64,000 nucleotides of DNA from Cryptomeria japonica (taxonomy: Eukaryota; Streptophyta; Pinopsida; Cupressales; Cupressaceae), in NCBI RefSeq assembly GCF_030272615.1, contig NC_081408.1, forward strand, positions 68,117,546 through 68,181,545, given 5' to 3'. A model generated the notes under the pieces. That model did no database searches and was not told where the DNA came from. It saw only the letters and a list, made by a program, of their open reading frames with translations. The position numbers were made by a program, and so were the translations under genes. Within the stretch, counting starts at the first letter, position 1; each line of letters starts with the position of its first letter. This document shows, piece after piece, positions 32,082 through 45,863 of the stretch.

Positions 32082-33521
32082 AAGGTACATGACTAAGTCA
32101 TGATCATTGGAAAAGACATTCAGTTCGGGGTTGTCTAAATTATCCCAATCAATTAGTTCAGGATGAAGAAGGGGTAAATCATAATCACTATCATCATTAG
32201 GTGTTTCAACGTTCATGACATAATGATCATAATTTAGCATAGAATAGGTACTATCATAGATTAAATGTTTTTGAGAATTGTCTTTCTCAAGCGTTTCTGA
32301 ATTAGTCTTAACAAAATCAATATTAGCATTTTGTAGTTCACACTCAAGTGGTTCTTCAACTGACGTTTGTCTCTTAAATGAATGGATTATATCAACACAC
32401 ACATCTTTAATACTGCAAATTCCTTCTTGATTGACCTCATTTGCATTTTGGAGTTGACATACTTGTGTATATGATAAAGAGGATTCTTTTGCTAGATTTT
32501 ATCTCCTTTCAAACTCAACTTCTTCTGGACTAATAGTCAATCCAACATGACTATCTCTTAATTCTTCTATGGTTCTGCCATATCTGGATACATCTTGTTC
32601 CTCTTTTGATGAAAATCTTGTATTTCTAGATGCTTGTTCTATCTTTGTTTGTGCTTCTTGTGGAATTACTTCTTTGTCTTTGTCATTTCCTTTCCTATTT
32701 GTATACGCCTCTTTTCTCTGAATTCTGAGTTTTTCTTGCCTTCTTTCTAATTTCGTCTTTTGTTTTGCAATAGATAAGTCTTCTTTCATGATAGCTACTT
32801 GATCTTCATTGTGTTCCTTAGTAGATAAGACATATGGACCCCATTCATACTCATTGGAATCTATCTCTGAATCCTGATCTAAGATTACTCCACTATACCA
32901 TACTGGAATGTTGTATGGTGCAAAAAGTTCTCTGATTTCTGTCATCTTTATTTTTACTGCTGCTAGAATATCTTGTTCAGATTTTGCATTTGTTGGTATT
33001 TTCAGAACTTGTTGACAAGATTTTTCTTCACCTTTGATGGTAATCTCCTCTTCTTTCTTTTCATGTTCTTCTTGCTTCTTTTGTTTATTGGTTACTGTTT
33101 CGGCCACTTGATGTAGCTTTTCTTGCCAATTTTCTTCTTTAGAAACTGATTTCTTCTTCCATTTGTGTTGTTGATGATTATGTCACCTTTGATTGGATTT
33201 TAGATATCCTAGCCCGGATTTATCTTCTGTGGATTGTGAGTGCAGACAAATAGGTTCTGAAATACCTTGATGTTGCTTACCAATTGGTCCTTTTCCTTCA
33301 TATCCCATTTTTTTCATGATTTCATATCTTTTACCATATTGTTTTATGGGAATATTGACTTCTGTTGCTATTGCTATAGTTTTATCTTCATCATTGTACA
33401 ACCAACCAAGAATGTCTTTGTCTTCATTTTCCTCTTCAAGAGTTTCAGCACTAACAAATGTTCCTTTAAACATATGTTTTTATCTTTCTGATGGCATTGA
33501 TTGAATATCTGTAGGCTTTCC
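32082..33521 (-). pseudogene. Gypsy D: protease-RT linker with G-patch domain
   Basis: One minus frame from 33521 to 32082 links protease and RT. Near its start is a G-patch (MKKMGYEGKGPIGKQHQGI then GLGY, about 33390-33200), a glycine-rich RNA-binding motif also known after some retroviral proteases. A long charged Glu/Lys region follows (about 33110-32500), then an acidic stretch (DSDYDLPLLHPELIDWDNLD). Stops lie near 33480, 33183 and 32499. It joins in frame to the protease across copia E (TTTCC) and to RT across the solo LTR (AAGGT). The charged part has no recognised function. Confidence 0.82.
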
Positions 33522-35033
33522 TGATGAATAATGATGAACAGTTAGTACCAAACCGGTACTGAGAGGGGGGGGCATGAATCAGTACAGACAAAAACTTTCC
33601 CTGAACTCGTTTGACTACAAAGACTGCACTTAACTGGAAAACAATAACACCAGTCTAAGTCAGAGCACTACCGGTAAAACACAGTGAGAATGTGAAAGAC
33701 ATAAACTGGTAACACTTAGATCCCCCCGCAATCTAATATCACATTTCCACTTCACCCTTATGCATAAACAATTAATATATCATTAGAAATATAATGACTA
33801 GTGGCTCAACAAGATTTACCACTAGACAGAAAATATCAAAGCATCACATGAAATGCATCACATATGACACATTGATTTTCACGTGGAAACCCAACTGGGA
33901 AAAACCACGGTGGGGATGAATACCCACAAGCTGTCCTTTGAACTCTACTGAAGTCTGCTCTGTTAGTAGCCTAGTCCAGTTAAAGACTTTTACAATAGGT
34001 TCTACTAGGAACTAATCCTACTAAGGATCACCCGGTTAAGGGATGGCTAAATACCCATTTAAAGGTTAGAACCCTGTTAAAGGTTACCTCGCAAGAGGAT
34101 TTGAAGAAATCATTAATTGAGTCACCTTGTTAAAGGATTTACACAAATGCCTATTAAAGCTACCTAGTTAAGGGATTTTCAACTTCTCAAAGGATTAGAA
34201 GTCAATAGGTAATACACTGATCTGATAACAACACACAATGCCAGGGCAGATCCTCTTTAGCTCCTTTGCTTCTACAATCACACCTGTAGGTATCAACACA
34301 CTTCTCCGGTCTGGCAAGAATCAAGTATCTCTTCACTTGGATACACACATAACATTTGCCAACAACTTCAAAATGAAAAACATCATCAATCTTATAGGAA
34401 ACAGATAGGTCGATAACATAAACCCTAAACCCTAAACATTTAGGTTTAACAATTCAGTTGGTTAAATCTTGACCGTTAATCACATTACATTAAATACAAT
34501 AGTCTTGAATAGATCTCAAGAGGTTCTCCAACGTTCATTCTTTTCTACTTTAGGAAGTAGATAACCCATCACACACTCTCCATCATTTATAGAGACTTCG
34601 CACATTCCCGAGGTGGATAGAATCAATCTTCTTCATGCAAGATCCTTAAGGAAATCCTTCACGTGCACAAAGCTGACATGGCAACATGATCTGATCTTCA
34701 TTACAATGATAACTCATCATAAGATGTCATCGATTGAATCACACAGGCTTCCAATGCATCAACTAGAAACCCTGAAGCTGAGACTAACAACCAGTAGTCA
34801 TGCCAAATGAAACCCTGATACAAAACTTCCCATATACCGGTCCTCATTCCAACATACCAGCTCACTTTGAACAAACATACCGCTTCACTTTTTCACATAT
34901 ATCAATTCACATTATCATACTAGTTCTCTTTCCAGTTTTCTTACTTTAATATGCTGGTTCATATTTTAGCATATTGACATCAATGACAACATACAATATC
35001 ATCATGTCATCAAACTCTTCACATATGCCAACA
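33522..35033 (-). repeat. Copia E 3' LTR
   Basis: Reads TGATGAATAATG to TATGCCAACA on the plus strand. The shared motif (TTGACATCAATGACA) is at 34974-34988, the telo-box at about 34420-34438 and a TATA-like ATAAG (minus strand) at about 34391-34398. The polypurine tract (minus strand CCAAAGGGGGAGAT) is just outside at 35034-35047. Confidence 0.94.
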
Positions 35034-35278
35034 ATCTCCCCCTTTGGCATTGATGGAAATATACAAAGATATATTTCTGCTTCACATCTTCTTCTCCCCA
35101 ATACTGCAGATATCTTCTCCACTTCACATCTTCTCCCCCTTTGACAATAATGCCAAAGTGGAGTGACGCACTTCTATGCTCCACTATGCTACTCCCCCTA
35201 AGGAGTAGCATCCTTCAACACACCAATCCTGAAAAAGATTTATCAATGCAATACCTGACTGATGTGGAGCACACACCT

Positions 35279-38200
35279 TTATTTCACCTCTTGAAGGGGA
35301 AACACCCCTAGTTCACCTCTCAAATAGGTAAATGCAGCCTTCGGTAGAGGCTTGGTGAATATGTTTGCTAACTGCTCCTTACTGGAAAAATGTTCCAATA
35401 CAACCTCTTTGTTTTGAACCTTCTCCCTTAAGAAATGATACTTGAGATCGAAGTGTTTGGTTCTAGCATGCAAAACTGGATTCTTGAAAATATTAATTGC
35501 ACTTGTGTTGTCACAGAATATACTCACCAGTTCAGATATGGGAACTTTGAAACCACTTAATACATGCTTCATCCAAATTGTCAGGGTGCAGGTCATAAAT
35601 GCTGCAACATATTCCGCTTCTACTGTAGACTAAGAGATACAACTCTGCTTCCTACTCATCCATGAGACTAGTCTACCACCAAGAAAGAGTGCACCACCGG
35701 TTGTGCTCTTTTGGTCATCCACATTACTAGCCCAATTAGCATCTGTTAACACTCTGAGGTTGGAATCATTATTGTATGGATACCACAATCCATAGTCAAT
35801 AGTTCCCTTCAGATATCTAAGAATCCACTTGACTGATACCAAGTGGGATTCTCTTGGACTTTTCTAAAACCATGTAGTAATGCCCACTGCATGTGCAATG
35901 TCTGGTCTGCTATGTACTACATAGTGCAACTTACCAATCATTGATCGGTATTCCTTCTCATTCACCAATGCTGAGTCATCCTCTTTTGATAATTTACAAC
36001 TAATCACCATCGGTGTCTCAATCGATTTGTTGTCTTCCATGCCAGAGGTCTTCAACACCTCTTTGACATACTTGGATTGAGTGATAAAGGTTCCATCTTT
36101 CATTTGTTGAATCTGTAGTCCAATGAAGAACTTAATCTCCCCTATAAGTGTTATCTCAAATTCCTTCTTCATCTCATCTACAAAATCATGACTCATCTTG
36201 TCATCTCCACCAAAAATTATGTCATCAACAAATACTTCATAGCTCAGAATCTGATCTCCTTCTAACTTCAAATAGATATTGCTATCTTCGCTTGTTCTTT
36301 CAAATCCAATCTTCATGAGATGGGAGTGTAAGCATTCATACCATGCTCTAGGTGCCTGCTTCAATCCATACAAGGCTTTATGTAGCCTACACACCATGCC
36401 ACTATCTTCTGATAGGGAAAACCCATCTAGTTGCTCTATATACACCTCCTCTTCAAGTATTCCATTGAGGAATGTAGATTTTACACCCATTTGATATACT
36501 TTGAATCCCTTGAAGGTTGCATATGCAAGAAGCATATGAACTCCTTCCAATCTAGCTACTAGAGCAAAGGTTTCTCCATAGTTTTCTCCTTCTTCCTAAG
36601 CATATCCTTTACACACCAGTCTAGCTATGTTTCTTACCACTGTGCCATCTTCATTCAACTTATTTCTGAAAACCCATTTGGTGCCAATGACATTTTTATG
36701 CTTAGGTCTGGGTACCAAAGACCATGTACCATTCTTTTCTATCTGGTCAAGTTCCTCTTCCATTGCCTTGATCCAGTCTTCATCTTTATGTGCCTCTTTA
36801 AATGTTTTAGACTCAAATTCAGAGATCATGCAAGAGTTTTCTCTGACCTTTCTTCTTGTAAGAATTCCTGCATCCTTGTCTCCTATGATCTACTTTGGAT
36901 CATGATTCAACTTTACATACCTAGGAATGATCTTAGTTGTTTCCTCTTGCTTTTCTTCTTCATCCTCATCTTCATCAGCATCAACATCTACCGGTGTAGG
37001 AGCATTGTTGTTGGTACTAGGTTGTTTTGCAACCAGTTCCCATAAGGTTACAACTGGTTTATCTCCCACTTGCTCAGTGTTGGTTTCCTCAGGTTTCTCA
37101 GAGGTTTCATCAACTCTAACATTGATACTTTCAACAATTCTCTGAGTCCTATTGTTGAAACATTTGAGAGCTTTGCTCTTTGTGGAATACCTTAGGAATA
37201 TTCCCTCATCACATTTTGCATCAAACTTGCTTTGGTGTTCACTTCTCTTGATGTAACACTTGCTGCCAAACACTCTAAAGTAGCTTACTACTGGAGTCTT
37301 ACCAGTCCAATACTCATAAGGTGTTTTATCCTTACCCTTTTTGATGAGTACCCAGTTCATTGTGTAGACTATAGTGCTCACCGCTTCTCTCCAAAAAGTG
37401 TGAGCAACTTTTCCTTGGATTGACATTGTTCTGGCTGCTTCAACTATAGTCCGGTTGTTTCTCTCTGCTAGGTCATTCTACTATGGAGTCCACAGGGCAG
37501 TCAGTTTCCTCTTGATGTCATTCTCTTCACAATACTTATTGAACTCACTAGAAGCGAACTCACCTCCTTGGTCAGTTCTAAGGCATTTGATTCTCTTACC
37601 ACTTTCTTTTTCAACCAGTGTTCTGAAGGCTTTGAATTTTCTGAAAGCTTCAGACTTGTCTCTCAAGAATGTGACCCACATCATTCTTGAGCAATCATTA
37701 GTAAGAATCATAAAATACCTATCTCCCTGCACACTCCTAGTTTTCATAGGACCACACAAATCAGTATGCACAAGATCAAGTAAATTATATGCAGTGAAAG
37801 ATTTACCTTTGAAGGTTGAGGAAGACATTTTCCCCAGTTGACATTCTCTACACAAAGGATTCTCTGGTTTGCTCAGCACAAGCAATCCTCTAACTACCTT
37901 GATCTTATTGGCCTTCATAATATTATCAAAGTTTACATGACAGAGTCTTCTATGCCATATCCAGCTATCATCAAACTTAGCCATTAGACATGTACTAATA
38001 TTTGCATTTAGTTGAAATAAGTTACCTCTGGTCTACATATCGATGGCCATCAGTTCACCACTCTTTCCTTTTATTTTGCACACTCCATCTTTGAATTCTA
38101 GAGTGATTCCATTATCATTCAGCTGGGCAACACTTAAAGGTTTGTGCCTGAGACCTTCTACCTAATACACGTTATCGTTAATACTTTTTCCATTTAGAGA

Positions 38201-39346
38201 GATGGACCCTCTACCTTTTACCACACATGGTGCATCATTACCAAATCGGAACACACCACCATCATACTCTTCCAGAGACAAAAAGTTACTCCAGTCACCA
38301 TTCATGTGGTGAGAATAACCACTGTCAATAATCCACTCATTGGAATTATCAAAGCGGGAGACAAGAGCCTTCTTGTTTGACACAATGTCTTCACTTTCTT
38401 CATCTTCTGATTCCTCATCAGTGACACCTTCATCAACTGCTAAAAAACAATTTCTCTTGTTTCCTCCTTTGAACTTCTTGAACTTCTCCAGTTTGTCCTT
38501 ATTATCACCATTAGGACAGTTTACAGCAATGTGTCGAATCCTATTACAAGAAAAGAATTTCAAAGGAATCTTACCTCTATATTTACCAGTTCCCTTAGGA
38601 AGTCTCTTGACAAGAAGAGCTTCAAATTCCATTAGTATCTCCTCATCATCCATTTCTCTTCTTTATCTTGGTTCACAACTGGTACTTGCTTCTTTTCCCT
38701 TTCTAGATGGTGCAACAGATGCTCTAAAGGTTGTTTCAGTCTTCTGAATATTGCCATCATAATTATTTAGCTCATATGCAGTCAACTTAGAAATGATGGA
38801 GTCTAGGGATACCTTTGTCTTGTCTATAGACCTCAACTCTTGAATAAAAGCAACCCTTATTGCATAGACTAGTAACAAGGATCTTAAGACTTTGCTAACA
38901 ACAGTGGAATCATCTATTTTACCTCCTGCACTCTTGATGTCTCCAACAATAGTTTTGATTCTTATTGCATATTGTTGAATGGTCTCTCCTTCAACCATCC
39001 ACATGTCTTCAAACTTTCCCCTAAGGCTCTCTTCCTTAGCTTGTTTCACATGCTCATCATCACCATAGATATTATCAAGAGCATCCCATCCTTCTTTGGG
39101 ATTGTCTTTATCCTGAACATCAATAAACTCAATGTCAGATAGATTGTTGATTAGGACTTCCATGACTTGCCCATTCTCCTGAATCTCTTTTCTTTGATCA
39201 TCAGTGAGAGTACCAGTAGGAATAACATAAGCATTCTCAGCATAGCTCGAGTGTTGAGCACCCATGCTTCTAATGTAGATCTTTATTCTGTCCTTCCATA
39301 TCTTAAAGTTATCTCTATTGAACTTTGGACCTTCCCTCTTCATCAT
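35279..39346 (-). pseudogene. Copia E gag-pol polyprotein
   Basis: ATG 39346 down to TAA 35279-35281, 1356 codons, one frame throughout. The domain order is the same as in copia A: gag; knuckle FFSCNRIRHIAVNC with first Cys as Phe and GH as RH; protease WIIDSGYSHHMNGD; integrase HRRLCHVNF, CRECQLG, LVHTDLCGP, TDQGGEF, AERNN; RT with FVDDIIFG; RNase H TDANWASNVDDQKSTTG and CDNTSAI. Premature stops are at 38663-38665 (TAA) and, all TAG, at 38162, 38033, 37481, 37478, 36890, 36596, 35864 and 35630 (lowest base given). Stops at 37478, 37481, 36890 and 35864 correspond to stops in copia A. Confidence 0.95.
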
Positions 39347-39403
39347 TAGAGTAGGATCTTGTTCTCAAGCGGTTAAGTTTACAACATAGAGGACTTGGAG
39401 GAA

Positions 39404-39415
39404 GCTCTGATACCA
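39404..39415 (-). promoter_or_regulatory. Copia E primer-binding site
   Basis: Minus strand TGGTATCAGAGC, two bases from the 5' LTR, complementary to initiator tRNA-Met. Confidence 0.95.
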
Positions 39416-39417
39416 AT

Positions 39418-40918
39418 TGATGAATAATGATGAATAGTTAGTACCAAACTGGTGCTGAGAGGGTGGGGGGTGAATCAATACAGACAAAAACTTTCCTTGA
39501 ACCGGTTTGACTGCAAAGACTGCACTTAACTGGAAAACAGTAACACCAGTCTAAGTTAGAGCACTATCGGTAAAACACAGTGAGAATGTGAAAGACATAA
39601 ACCAGTAACGCTTAGATCTCCCCACAATCTAATATCACATTTCCACTTCACCCTTATGCATAAACAAGTAATATATCATCAGAAATATAATGACTTCTGG
39701 TTCAACAAGCTTTACCACTAGACAGAAAATAGAAAGGCATCACATATGACACACTGATTTTCATGTGGAAACCCAACTCAAAAAAACTACAGTGGGGATG
39801 AATACCCACAAGCTATTCTTTGAACTCTTCTGAAGTCCACTCTATTAGGAGCCTAGTCCAGTTAAAGACTTTTACAATAGGTTCTGCTAGGAACTGATCC
39901 TGCTAGGGATCACCCTGTTAAGGGATGGCTAAATATCCGATTAAAGGTTAGAACCCTGTTAAAGGTTACCTCACAAGAGGATTTGAAGAACTCATTGAAT
40001 TAAGTCACCCTATTAAAGAATTTACACAAAATCCTGTTAAAGCTACCTAGTTAAGGGATTTTCCAACTGCTAAAATGGTTAGAAGTCAACAAGTAATACA
40101 CTGATCTGATAACAACACACAATGCCAGGGCAGATCCTCTTCAGCTCCTTTTCTTTTGCAATCACACTCTGCAGGTATCAACACACTTCTCTAGTCTGGC
40201 AAGAATCAAGTATCTCTTCACTTGGATACACACAAAACATTTCCCAACAACTTCAAAATGAAAAACATCATCGACCTTATAGGAAACAGATAGGTCAGTA
40301 GCATAAACCCTAAACCCTAAACATTTAGGTTTAACAATTCAATCAGTTCAATCCTGACCATTAATCACATTGCATTGAATACAACAGTCTTGAACAAATC
40401 TCAAGACGTTCTCCAACATTCATTCTTTGCCACTTTAGGAAGCAAATAACGCATCATGCACTCTCCACTATTTACAAAGACTTTGCACATTCCCAAGGTG
40501 GATAGGATCAATCTTCTTCATGCAAGATCCTCAAGGAAATCCTTCACGTGCACAAGGCAGATGTGGCAACATGATCTGATCTTCATTACAATGCTAACTC
40601 ATCACAAGATGTCATCAGTTGAATCACACAGGCTTGGAATGTATCAACTGGAAACCTTGAAGCTAAGACTACCAACTGGTAGTCATGCCAAATGAAACCC
40701 CGATACAAAACTTCCCATATACCAGTCCTCATTCCAACATACCGGTTCACTTTGAACAAACATACTGCTTCACTTTTTCACATATACCGGTTCACATCAT
40801 CATACTGGTTCTCTTGCCAGTTTGCTTACTTTAATATGCCGGTTCATATTTTAGCATATTGACATCAATGACAATATACAATATCATCATGTCATCAAAC
40901 TCTGCACATATGCCAACA
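39418..40918 (-). repeat. Copia E 5' LTR
   Basis: Plus-strand ends TGATGAATAATG and ATGCCAACA. On the minus strand the promoter pair is a telo-box run (plus 40305-40322) followed by CCTATAAGG (plus 40275-40283). The shared motif is at 40859-40873. Partner of 33522-35033. Confidence 0.94.
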
Positions 40919-41812
40919 TTTCCATATGACTTAGGGGAAAGTGGAAAATTATTCAAAGAATACTTCCCATTCCTTCATCATTTAACTTGAGCTTTTCTTC
41001 AAAAGTTTCCCATAACTTTGCCTGAATTTATTTGGTAGGATAAATTGATTCTCTATTATGTGGAACTCTTGTATCTTGTGTTGGCTTTAAATTATTGCAA
41101 TATTGACTAGAATCTACATTTATAGTGATCTCTTTTCCTTCATGAGGAAATTTCACACATTGATGATATGTAGAAGGAACTGCTTACATCTTGTGAATCT
41201 AGGGTCATCCTAGAAGAATGTTGTAAGAGAGGTTCAAATATAAAACCTGACACAATGTATCCCTTTCCACAGGTCCTATTCTTATTGGTAGTACAACAGT
41301 TCCTTTAGATGAACATTCCGCTTCATCATAAGCCTTGATGGTTATTTTCTTTTTTTGGCTCTATTGTATTTTCTATGTATCCCAAAGCTTTTATCAAAAT
41401 TAATGCACAAATGCTTAAGCCAGCTCCTCCATCTATGAGCACACATTTGACACAAGTTTTAATAATGAAGACTTCAACATGTAAGGGAGCATTGTGAGGA
41501 TGTTGTAAGGATGCGTCATCATTTTTTAGAAAATGATAAGCAATGAGGAGCTACAAGGTGTCTTACCATGTTTTGGAGCTGATCTACATCCAAATCTTTT
41601 GAAACTGTTATTTCCACTAAAGCTTTCTCCAAAATTTCCTTATGCATAGGCGAAACCTTGAGAAGTTCCAGAATTGATATTTGAGAAGGTATTCTTTGTA
41701 ATTGCTCTACTAAATTGTATTGTTGTGAAGTGTGTTGTTCATCAACACTGATTAACTCAAGTACACCTGCAATTGATCTATGAAGAACCTCAGGGCTTGG
41801 ACAACATGACAA
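40919..41812 (-). pseudogene. Gypsy D: aspartic protease region
   Basis: Minus-strand frame from 41812 gives QQYNLVEQLQRIPSQISILE, a linker usual before plant gypsy proteases. After a frameshift in an A-run near 41520 come HNAPLHVEVFI and VKCVLIDGGAGLSICAL (DGG replaces the usual D-S/T-G), GTVVLPIRIGPVERDTLCQV, and YNILLG followed by a stop. The end (FPLSPKSY) joins in frame to 33521 when copia E is removed. Residues before QQYN may belong to the adjoining insertion. Protease identity is by order and motif. Confidence 0.8.
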
Positions 41813-44800
41813 GGATATGAATCCTTCTACTCTTCAGGCTCTGCAAAACCTAGGCGGGTTTACCTTTGATGCTTAAAATTAAACCTATTACACACCTATG
41901 ACAACATCAATAGAAACAGATAGAACTCAAAAGGCTTAACAACTAGGAGGTTATTGTAGATGGGCTAGATCTGCATTGACATCTCAACTAAGTTGAAGCA
42001 TGAGATGGATGAAACATTCCCACATAACATAAAATAAAGGTAGATATTCTGATTTGATTTTAAATCTCTGAGAAAACCCCAAAATCTACAAGATCAGTGC
42101 CTTATCCAAGGGCAACAAAGTCATACATCAGACTACAAATGAAAACACTCATTGCAAATCCATCTTCATCATGAAATATTCCTGAATTAATGCCTTGCAT
42201 AAATGCATTACTAAGCTTATCCACAGAAAATATCAGATCTAGAAACATGAACTTTATTTTATTATTGTTTGCTCATAGAGTTTAAAATCTTCCTTGAAGA
42301 TTACCTACAAACAAGCATTGCATTCACATACACAACTGATCATGACAAACTTGATCCTCCTTAAGAATCAGATTTGAATAAAATGAAGATACATTTCAAA
42401 GACAAATTCTGTATGAATTTGTGCATGCCTTACATACACAAGAACCTACAACAGATAACACCTATAGCATGAATCATACTCCTATGGAAAAGGACATTGC
42501 CTTGTACAATTTCAAAGAGAACTCGGAATTGGAAGCCATGAATTGTGGAGCACTTCCTCTAAAATTCTAGAACCCTTACAATTGAGAAGAAATGGGAATA
42601 AGAAGAGTAGGGAAAAAGATCAGATTTGCATAACACACTGCCAAGTGTCCCCTTTCTCCAACTGAATATTTTCCTTTCTCCTTCTCATGGAAATTGCTCT
42701 CAAAATATCCCACATTTGTTGAAACTAATTCTATAACTGCATTCCTCATTATGAAATCTTTCCGGTGATATATGATACTTGCTATTTTGGGCAAAAAACA
42801 ACCGCTGGGTGAATTAATCTTTTGTGCACCTCTGTCATTTAAATTTTTTGAATTTTCACTATAGTCTCAACTATGCATTTAACTTTAATTTTTCAGTCCA
42901 TTTTTTGGCCTGACGCCCTACCACGTGTCTGTCTCTGATTCACTGACGGGGTCCACTAGGAACCACCTAGGATGACACATCATCTTTTTGCCACTTGTTC
43001 GCCTTGTCACCGCAATTGGACTGCCACTGGATTGCTTGCTTGTACACCACCTCATCGCCACCTCAGCAACATGTCAGCAGGACCCACGAGTTGGACCTCC
43101 ACTTCAACCTGCCACATGTACACCATGTCATCTTTCTCCATTTTGTGATGGCTAATGGGCGTACATCTTCATCTCACGAAACAGCGCCGACCATCAGGTC
43201 ATCTCCAAGATGTGTGATCTTTACCATTTTGCCATTTCGTGAAGCTTATCCGGCATGCATCTTCACTCTGTGAAATCGCACGCAGCGTTGATCTCCTTCA
43301 AACCTACTCACTCATTAATATTTCACCATGATGCTTAACTCTCACACATCTTCCCTTCATGAAATCGCATGCACCGTCGGATCTTCTGCAACCTTCTCAC
43401 CAGTTAAGTCACCCTTTCTCTGCAAAATTCACCTCGGGAATCATGCCTGCATGGGTGAGGTCCATCTAGTCACCACTTGGCCTCCTTGGTCACCTCGGGA
43501 AGTGCATCCAAGTACATGGGGTTTGCCTTGGCACCCAACCGACACCTTGTGTCAAAAGTCGTTGAGGCTTTGACACTATGAATGTGTTAAGCCTTAGTCT
43601 TAAACATCACAAACTTCCATTTCCCAGCGAATGTGGGATAATGCATTTTTCCCATAAATGCATTTCTGAAGGCTTTTCATGGCACCTTTGGTGTTTTCTT
43701 GAAAGCTTCTACAAATCTCCTTTCCTTTCCTCGCACATGAAGGGAGGATGCTGTTGTTTGCATTTGGTTGAACTCGTTTTAATGCCCTTTACTATGCCAC
43801 ACAGAGGGGGTTTGACTGCTGTTATTTTGCATTTGTTTTAAAATCTTTCTGCAACCTACACCACTCCACGCAGCAGGGAGGAAGTCATAGATCAAGGCAC
43901 TTTGGTTTTATGCCTGCTAAGTGCTTTTGCTTGAGTTTCATGTGGGAGGAGTTTTGCATAGAAGCACGATGGGGAGGAGGAAATGCATATGCCAATATGC
44001 ATTTTCTTGAAACAGTTTCTAAATGTCTGCTCAAATACCACGTCTACAGCCACACCACACTCAGCAACATCCACAACAAAAGGAGGGGGGAAATTTTAAA
44101 ACATGCCAATGGCATTTGCTTAAAAGATTTAAAGGGCTGTTGCTAAAAATTTCAAATAAAAACTTCAACGCCTCTTTGCAACCTCCAATCTGGCATTTCA
44201 CCAACCAATTGAATTTGTTGTTTAAAAATTAAAATGCCTTTTCATTATTGACTCCCACAGTAGAGGGGATGTTGGCAAAGTTATGTGGATTTGGGTCTAC
44301 ACATACCAATCTGCAAATCATTGAAGTTTTAATGCCTTTTTTAAAACAATTTCACTCCACGTAGGGAGGATTTAGCATGCACCAATTGCATATGCTTGAA
44401 ACTTTACGCTTGGGGCAACCACCATGCTGCCAATTGCCGATTTACTTTAAGCTGCCAAGGCATTTGCCAAAAAATACAAAGGCTACACCTTCTAATTTCC
44501 CTTTGTGGATTCAATCTGTTTGATCATTCCATAATTGAACATATTGTGTTCTATTGTCCGCACTAATCCAGCTTACTTTCATTGTTGTTCCTGTTGAATT
44601 CACACTGGAGAAATGTGAATGGAGAGGCATGGCCGGATTATTTAAGTACACATTTATTCAAAACTTTCTTATGACATGTCTTGTGATTACAATCCTCATT
44701 TAAATATTCTGAAATTCTCCCAGTAAACAAAGTCGCCAATAAAATCAATGTACGAGTATGAGCCAGGTCAGGCCTAAAAGTGGGTCCGACTAAAAAAAAA

Positions 44801-45863
44801 ATTCATTTTCATGCAACTGACCTTGGAAATGCCTCACGAACCTTAAACACACCTCTGGAATCGATTGGCACCATTTTTGGATCATCAAACTAAGTTGCAA
44901 TTTTTAGGCACTTGCGCCACATTTTCGCATTTAATTGCAAAGATGTAATTTTCAAACCAGTCAAAACACCTTTCTAGACCTCGCCATCTGACAGTCGTGT
45001 ACTCTAATATACAAAAATGAACTCTATCAAGCGGTTTCTCAAGACGAATCCTAAGTGAAGAAATATTAATGGTCAAAGATGACCAACTGGCTTTGTCGAC
45101 ATTGTGGACCTGATGAAGTCAATGCGCAGGCAACCCATGATGCCTTTCTTAAAAATATTAAACAATCTCCATAGACCCTCAAATATGAGGCATAGGTACC
45201 TTGAAGTACATATCTAAACTTAGAATAATCAGTTAGACCAAAAGGCTGACTGGGTGCAAATGGTGCACTCATGAAAATGGCAACTTTAACTGGTATAGCA
45301 ATGAAAGTACGAAACACTGAAAAAGATGGCCTAAGAAACCCTTTTGAAAACCGATCAAACGGATTGGTAGGAGCTTGAAATTTGAAACATAGCTTTCTTT
45401 TTATATCAAAAATATCCCAGAACAAACATTCTGACATGACCCTCAATTAGGAAACATTTTAGACTTATGCAAAATAGGGCCCCGACTAGCAGCTAAAACA
45501 GGGACTTGTCAAACAACACAAACTGCAAACATATTGAGCTTGGTAAACTGAGCAAATAGATTGCTAGAAACTTGAAATTCGACATGCTGACTCACATTTA
45601 TGCATAGAATTCAATGCACTTTGAGATTATTCATGACAATCAACTGATCAAAAGTTATAGGTGCTCAAAGTAGGCTACTCAATAAAATTTGCATTTACAC
45701 CTAAAATGCACTTTCAACTCACCCCTTGAAATGGGTACCTAATCAACTGATCCAAACTAAAATTTGAAAGTTGGAACACACTGCATAGGCCAAATGAAAG
45801 GTATAGGACACACTTCCCAAGCCTTACCCCTTGATGATTAACTGGCTTCATTTTACCCCCTCT
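41813..45863. other. Unassigned 4-kb block between gypsy D gag and protease
   Basis: Gag and protease should be adjacent, so this is probably another insertion, perhaps a long solo LTR. Its left end has similarity to 56520-56800 (TTCTAC-CTTCAGGCTCTG and GCATGAGATGG blocks). The part from 42800 to 43600 is GC-richer. No coding frame is convincing, and no terminal repeats or target duplication could be fixed. Confidence 0.4.

Larger units (their letters stand above)
33522..40918 (-). mobile_element. Copia E: Ty1/copia retrotransposon, minus orientation
   Basis: LTRs 33522-35033 (1512 bp) and 39418-40918 (1501 bp) with a perfect TTTCC duplication (33517-33521 and 40919-40923). Primer site, gag-pol and polypurine tract are present in order on the minus strand. 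Same superfamily and closely related protein to copia A, but the LTRs belong to the subfamily of the solo LTR at 2427. Gag-pol carries nine premature stops and no frameshift. It interrupts gypsy D between protease and the G-patch region. Confidence 0.96.
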
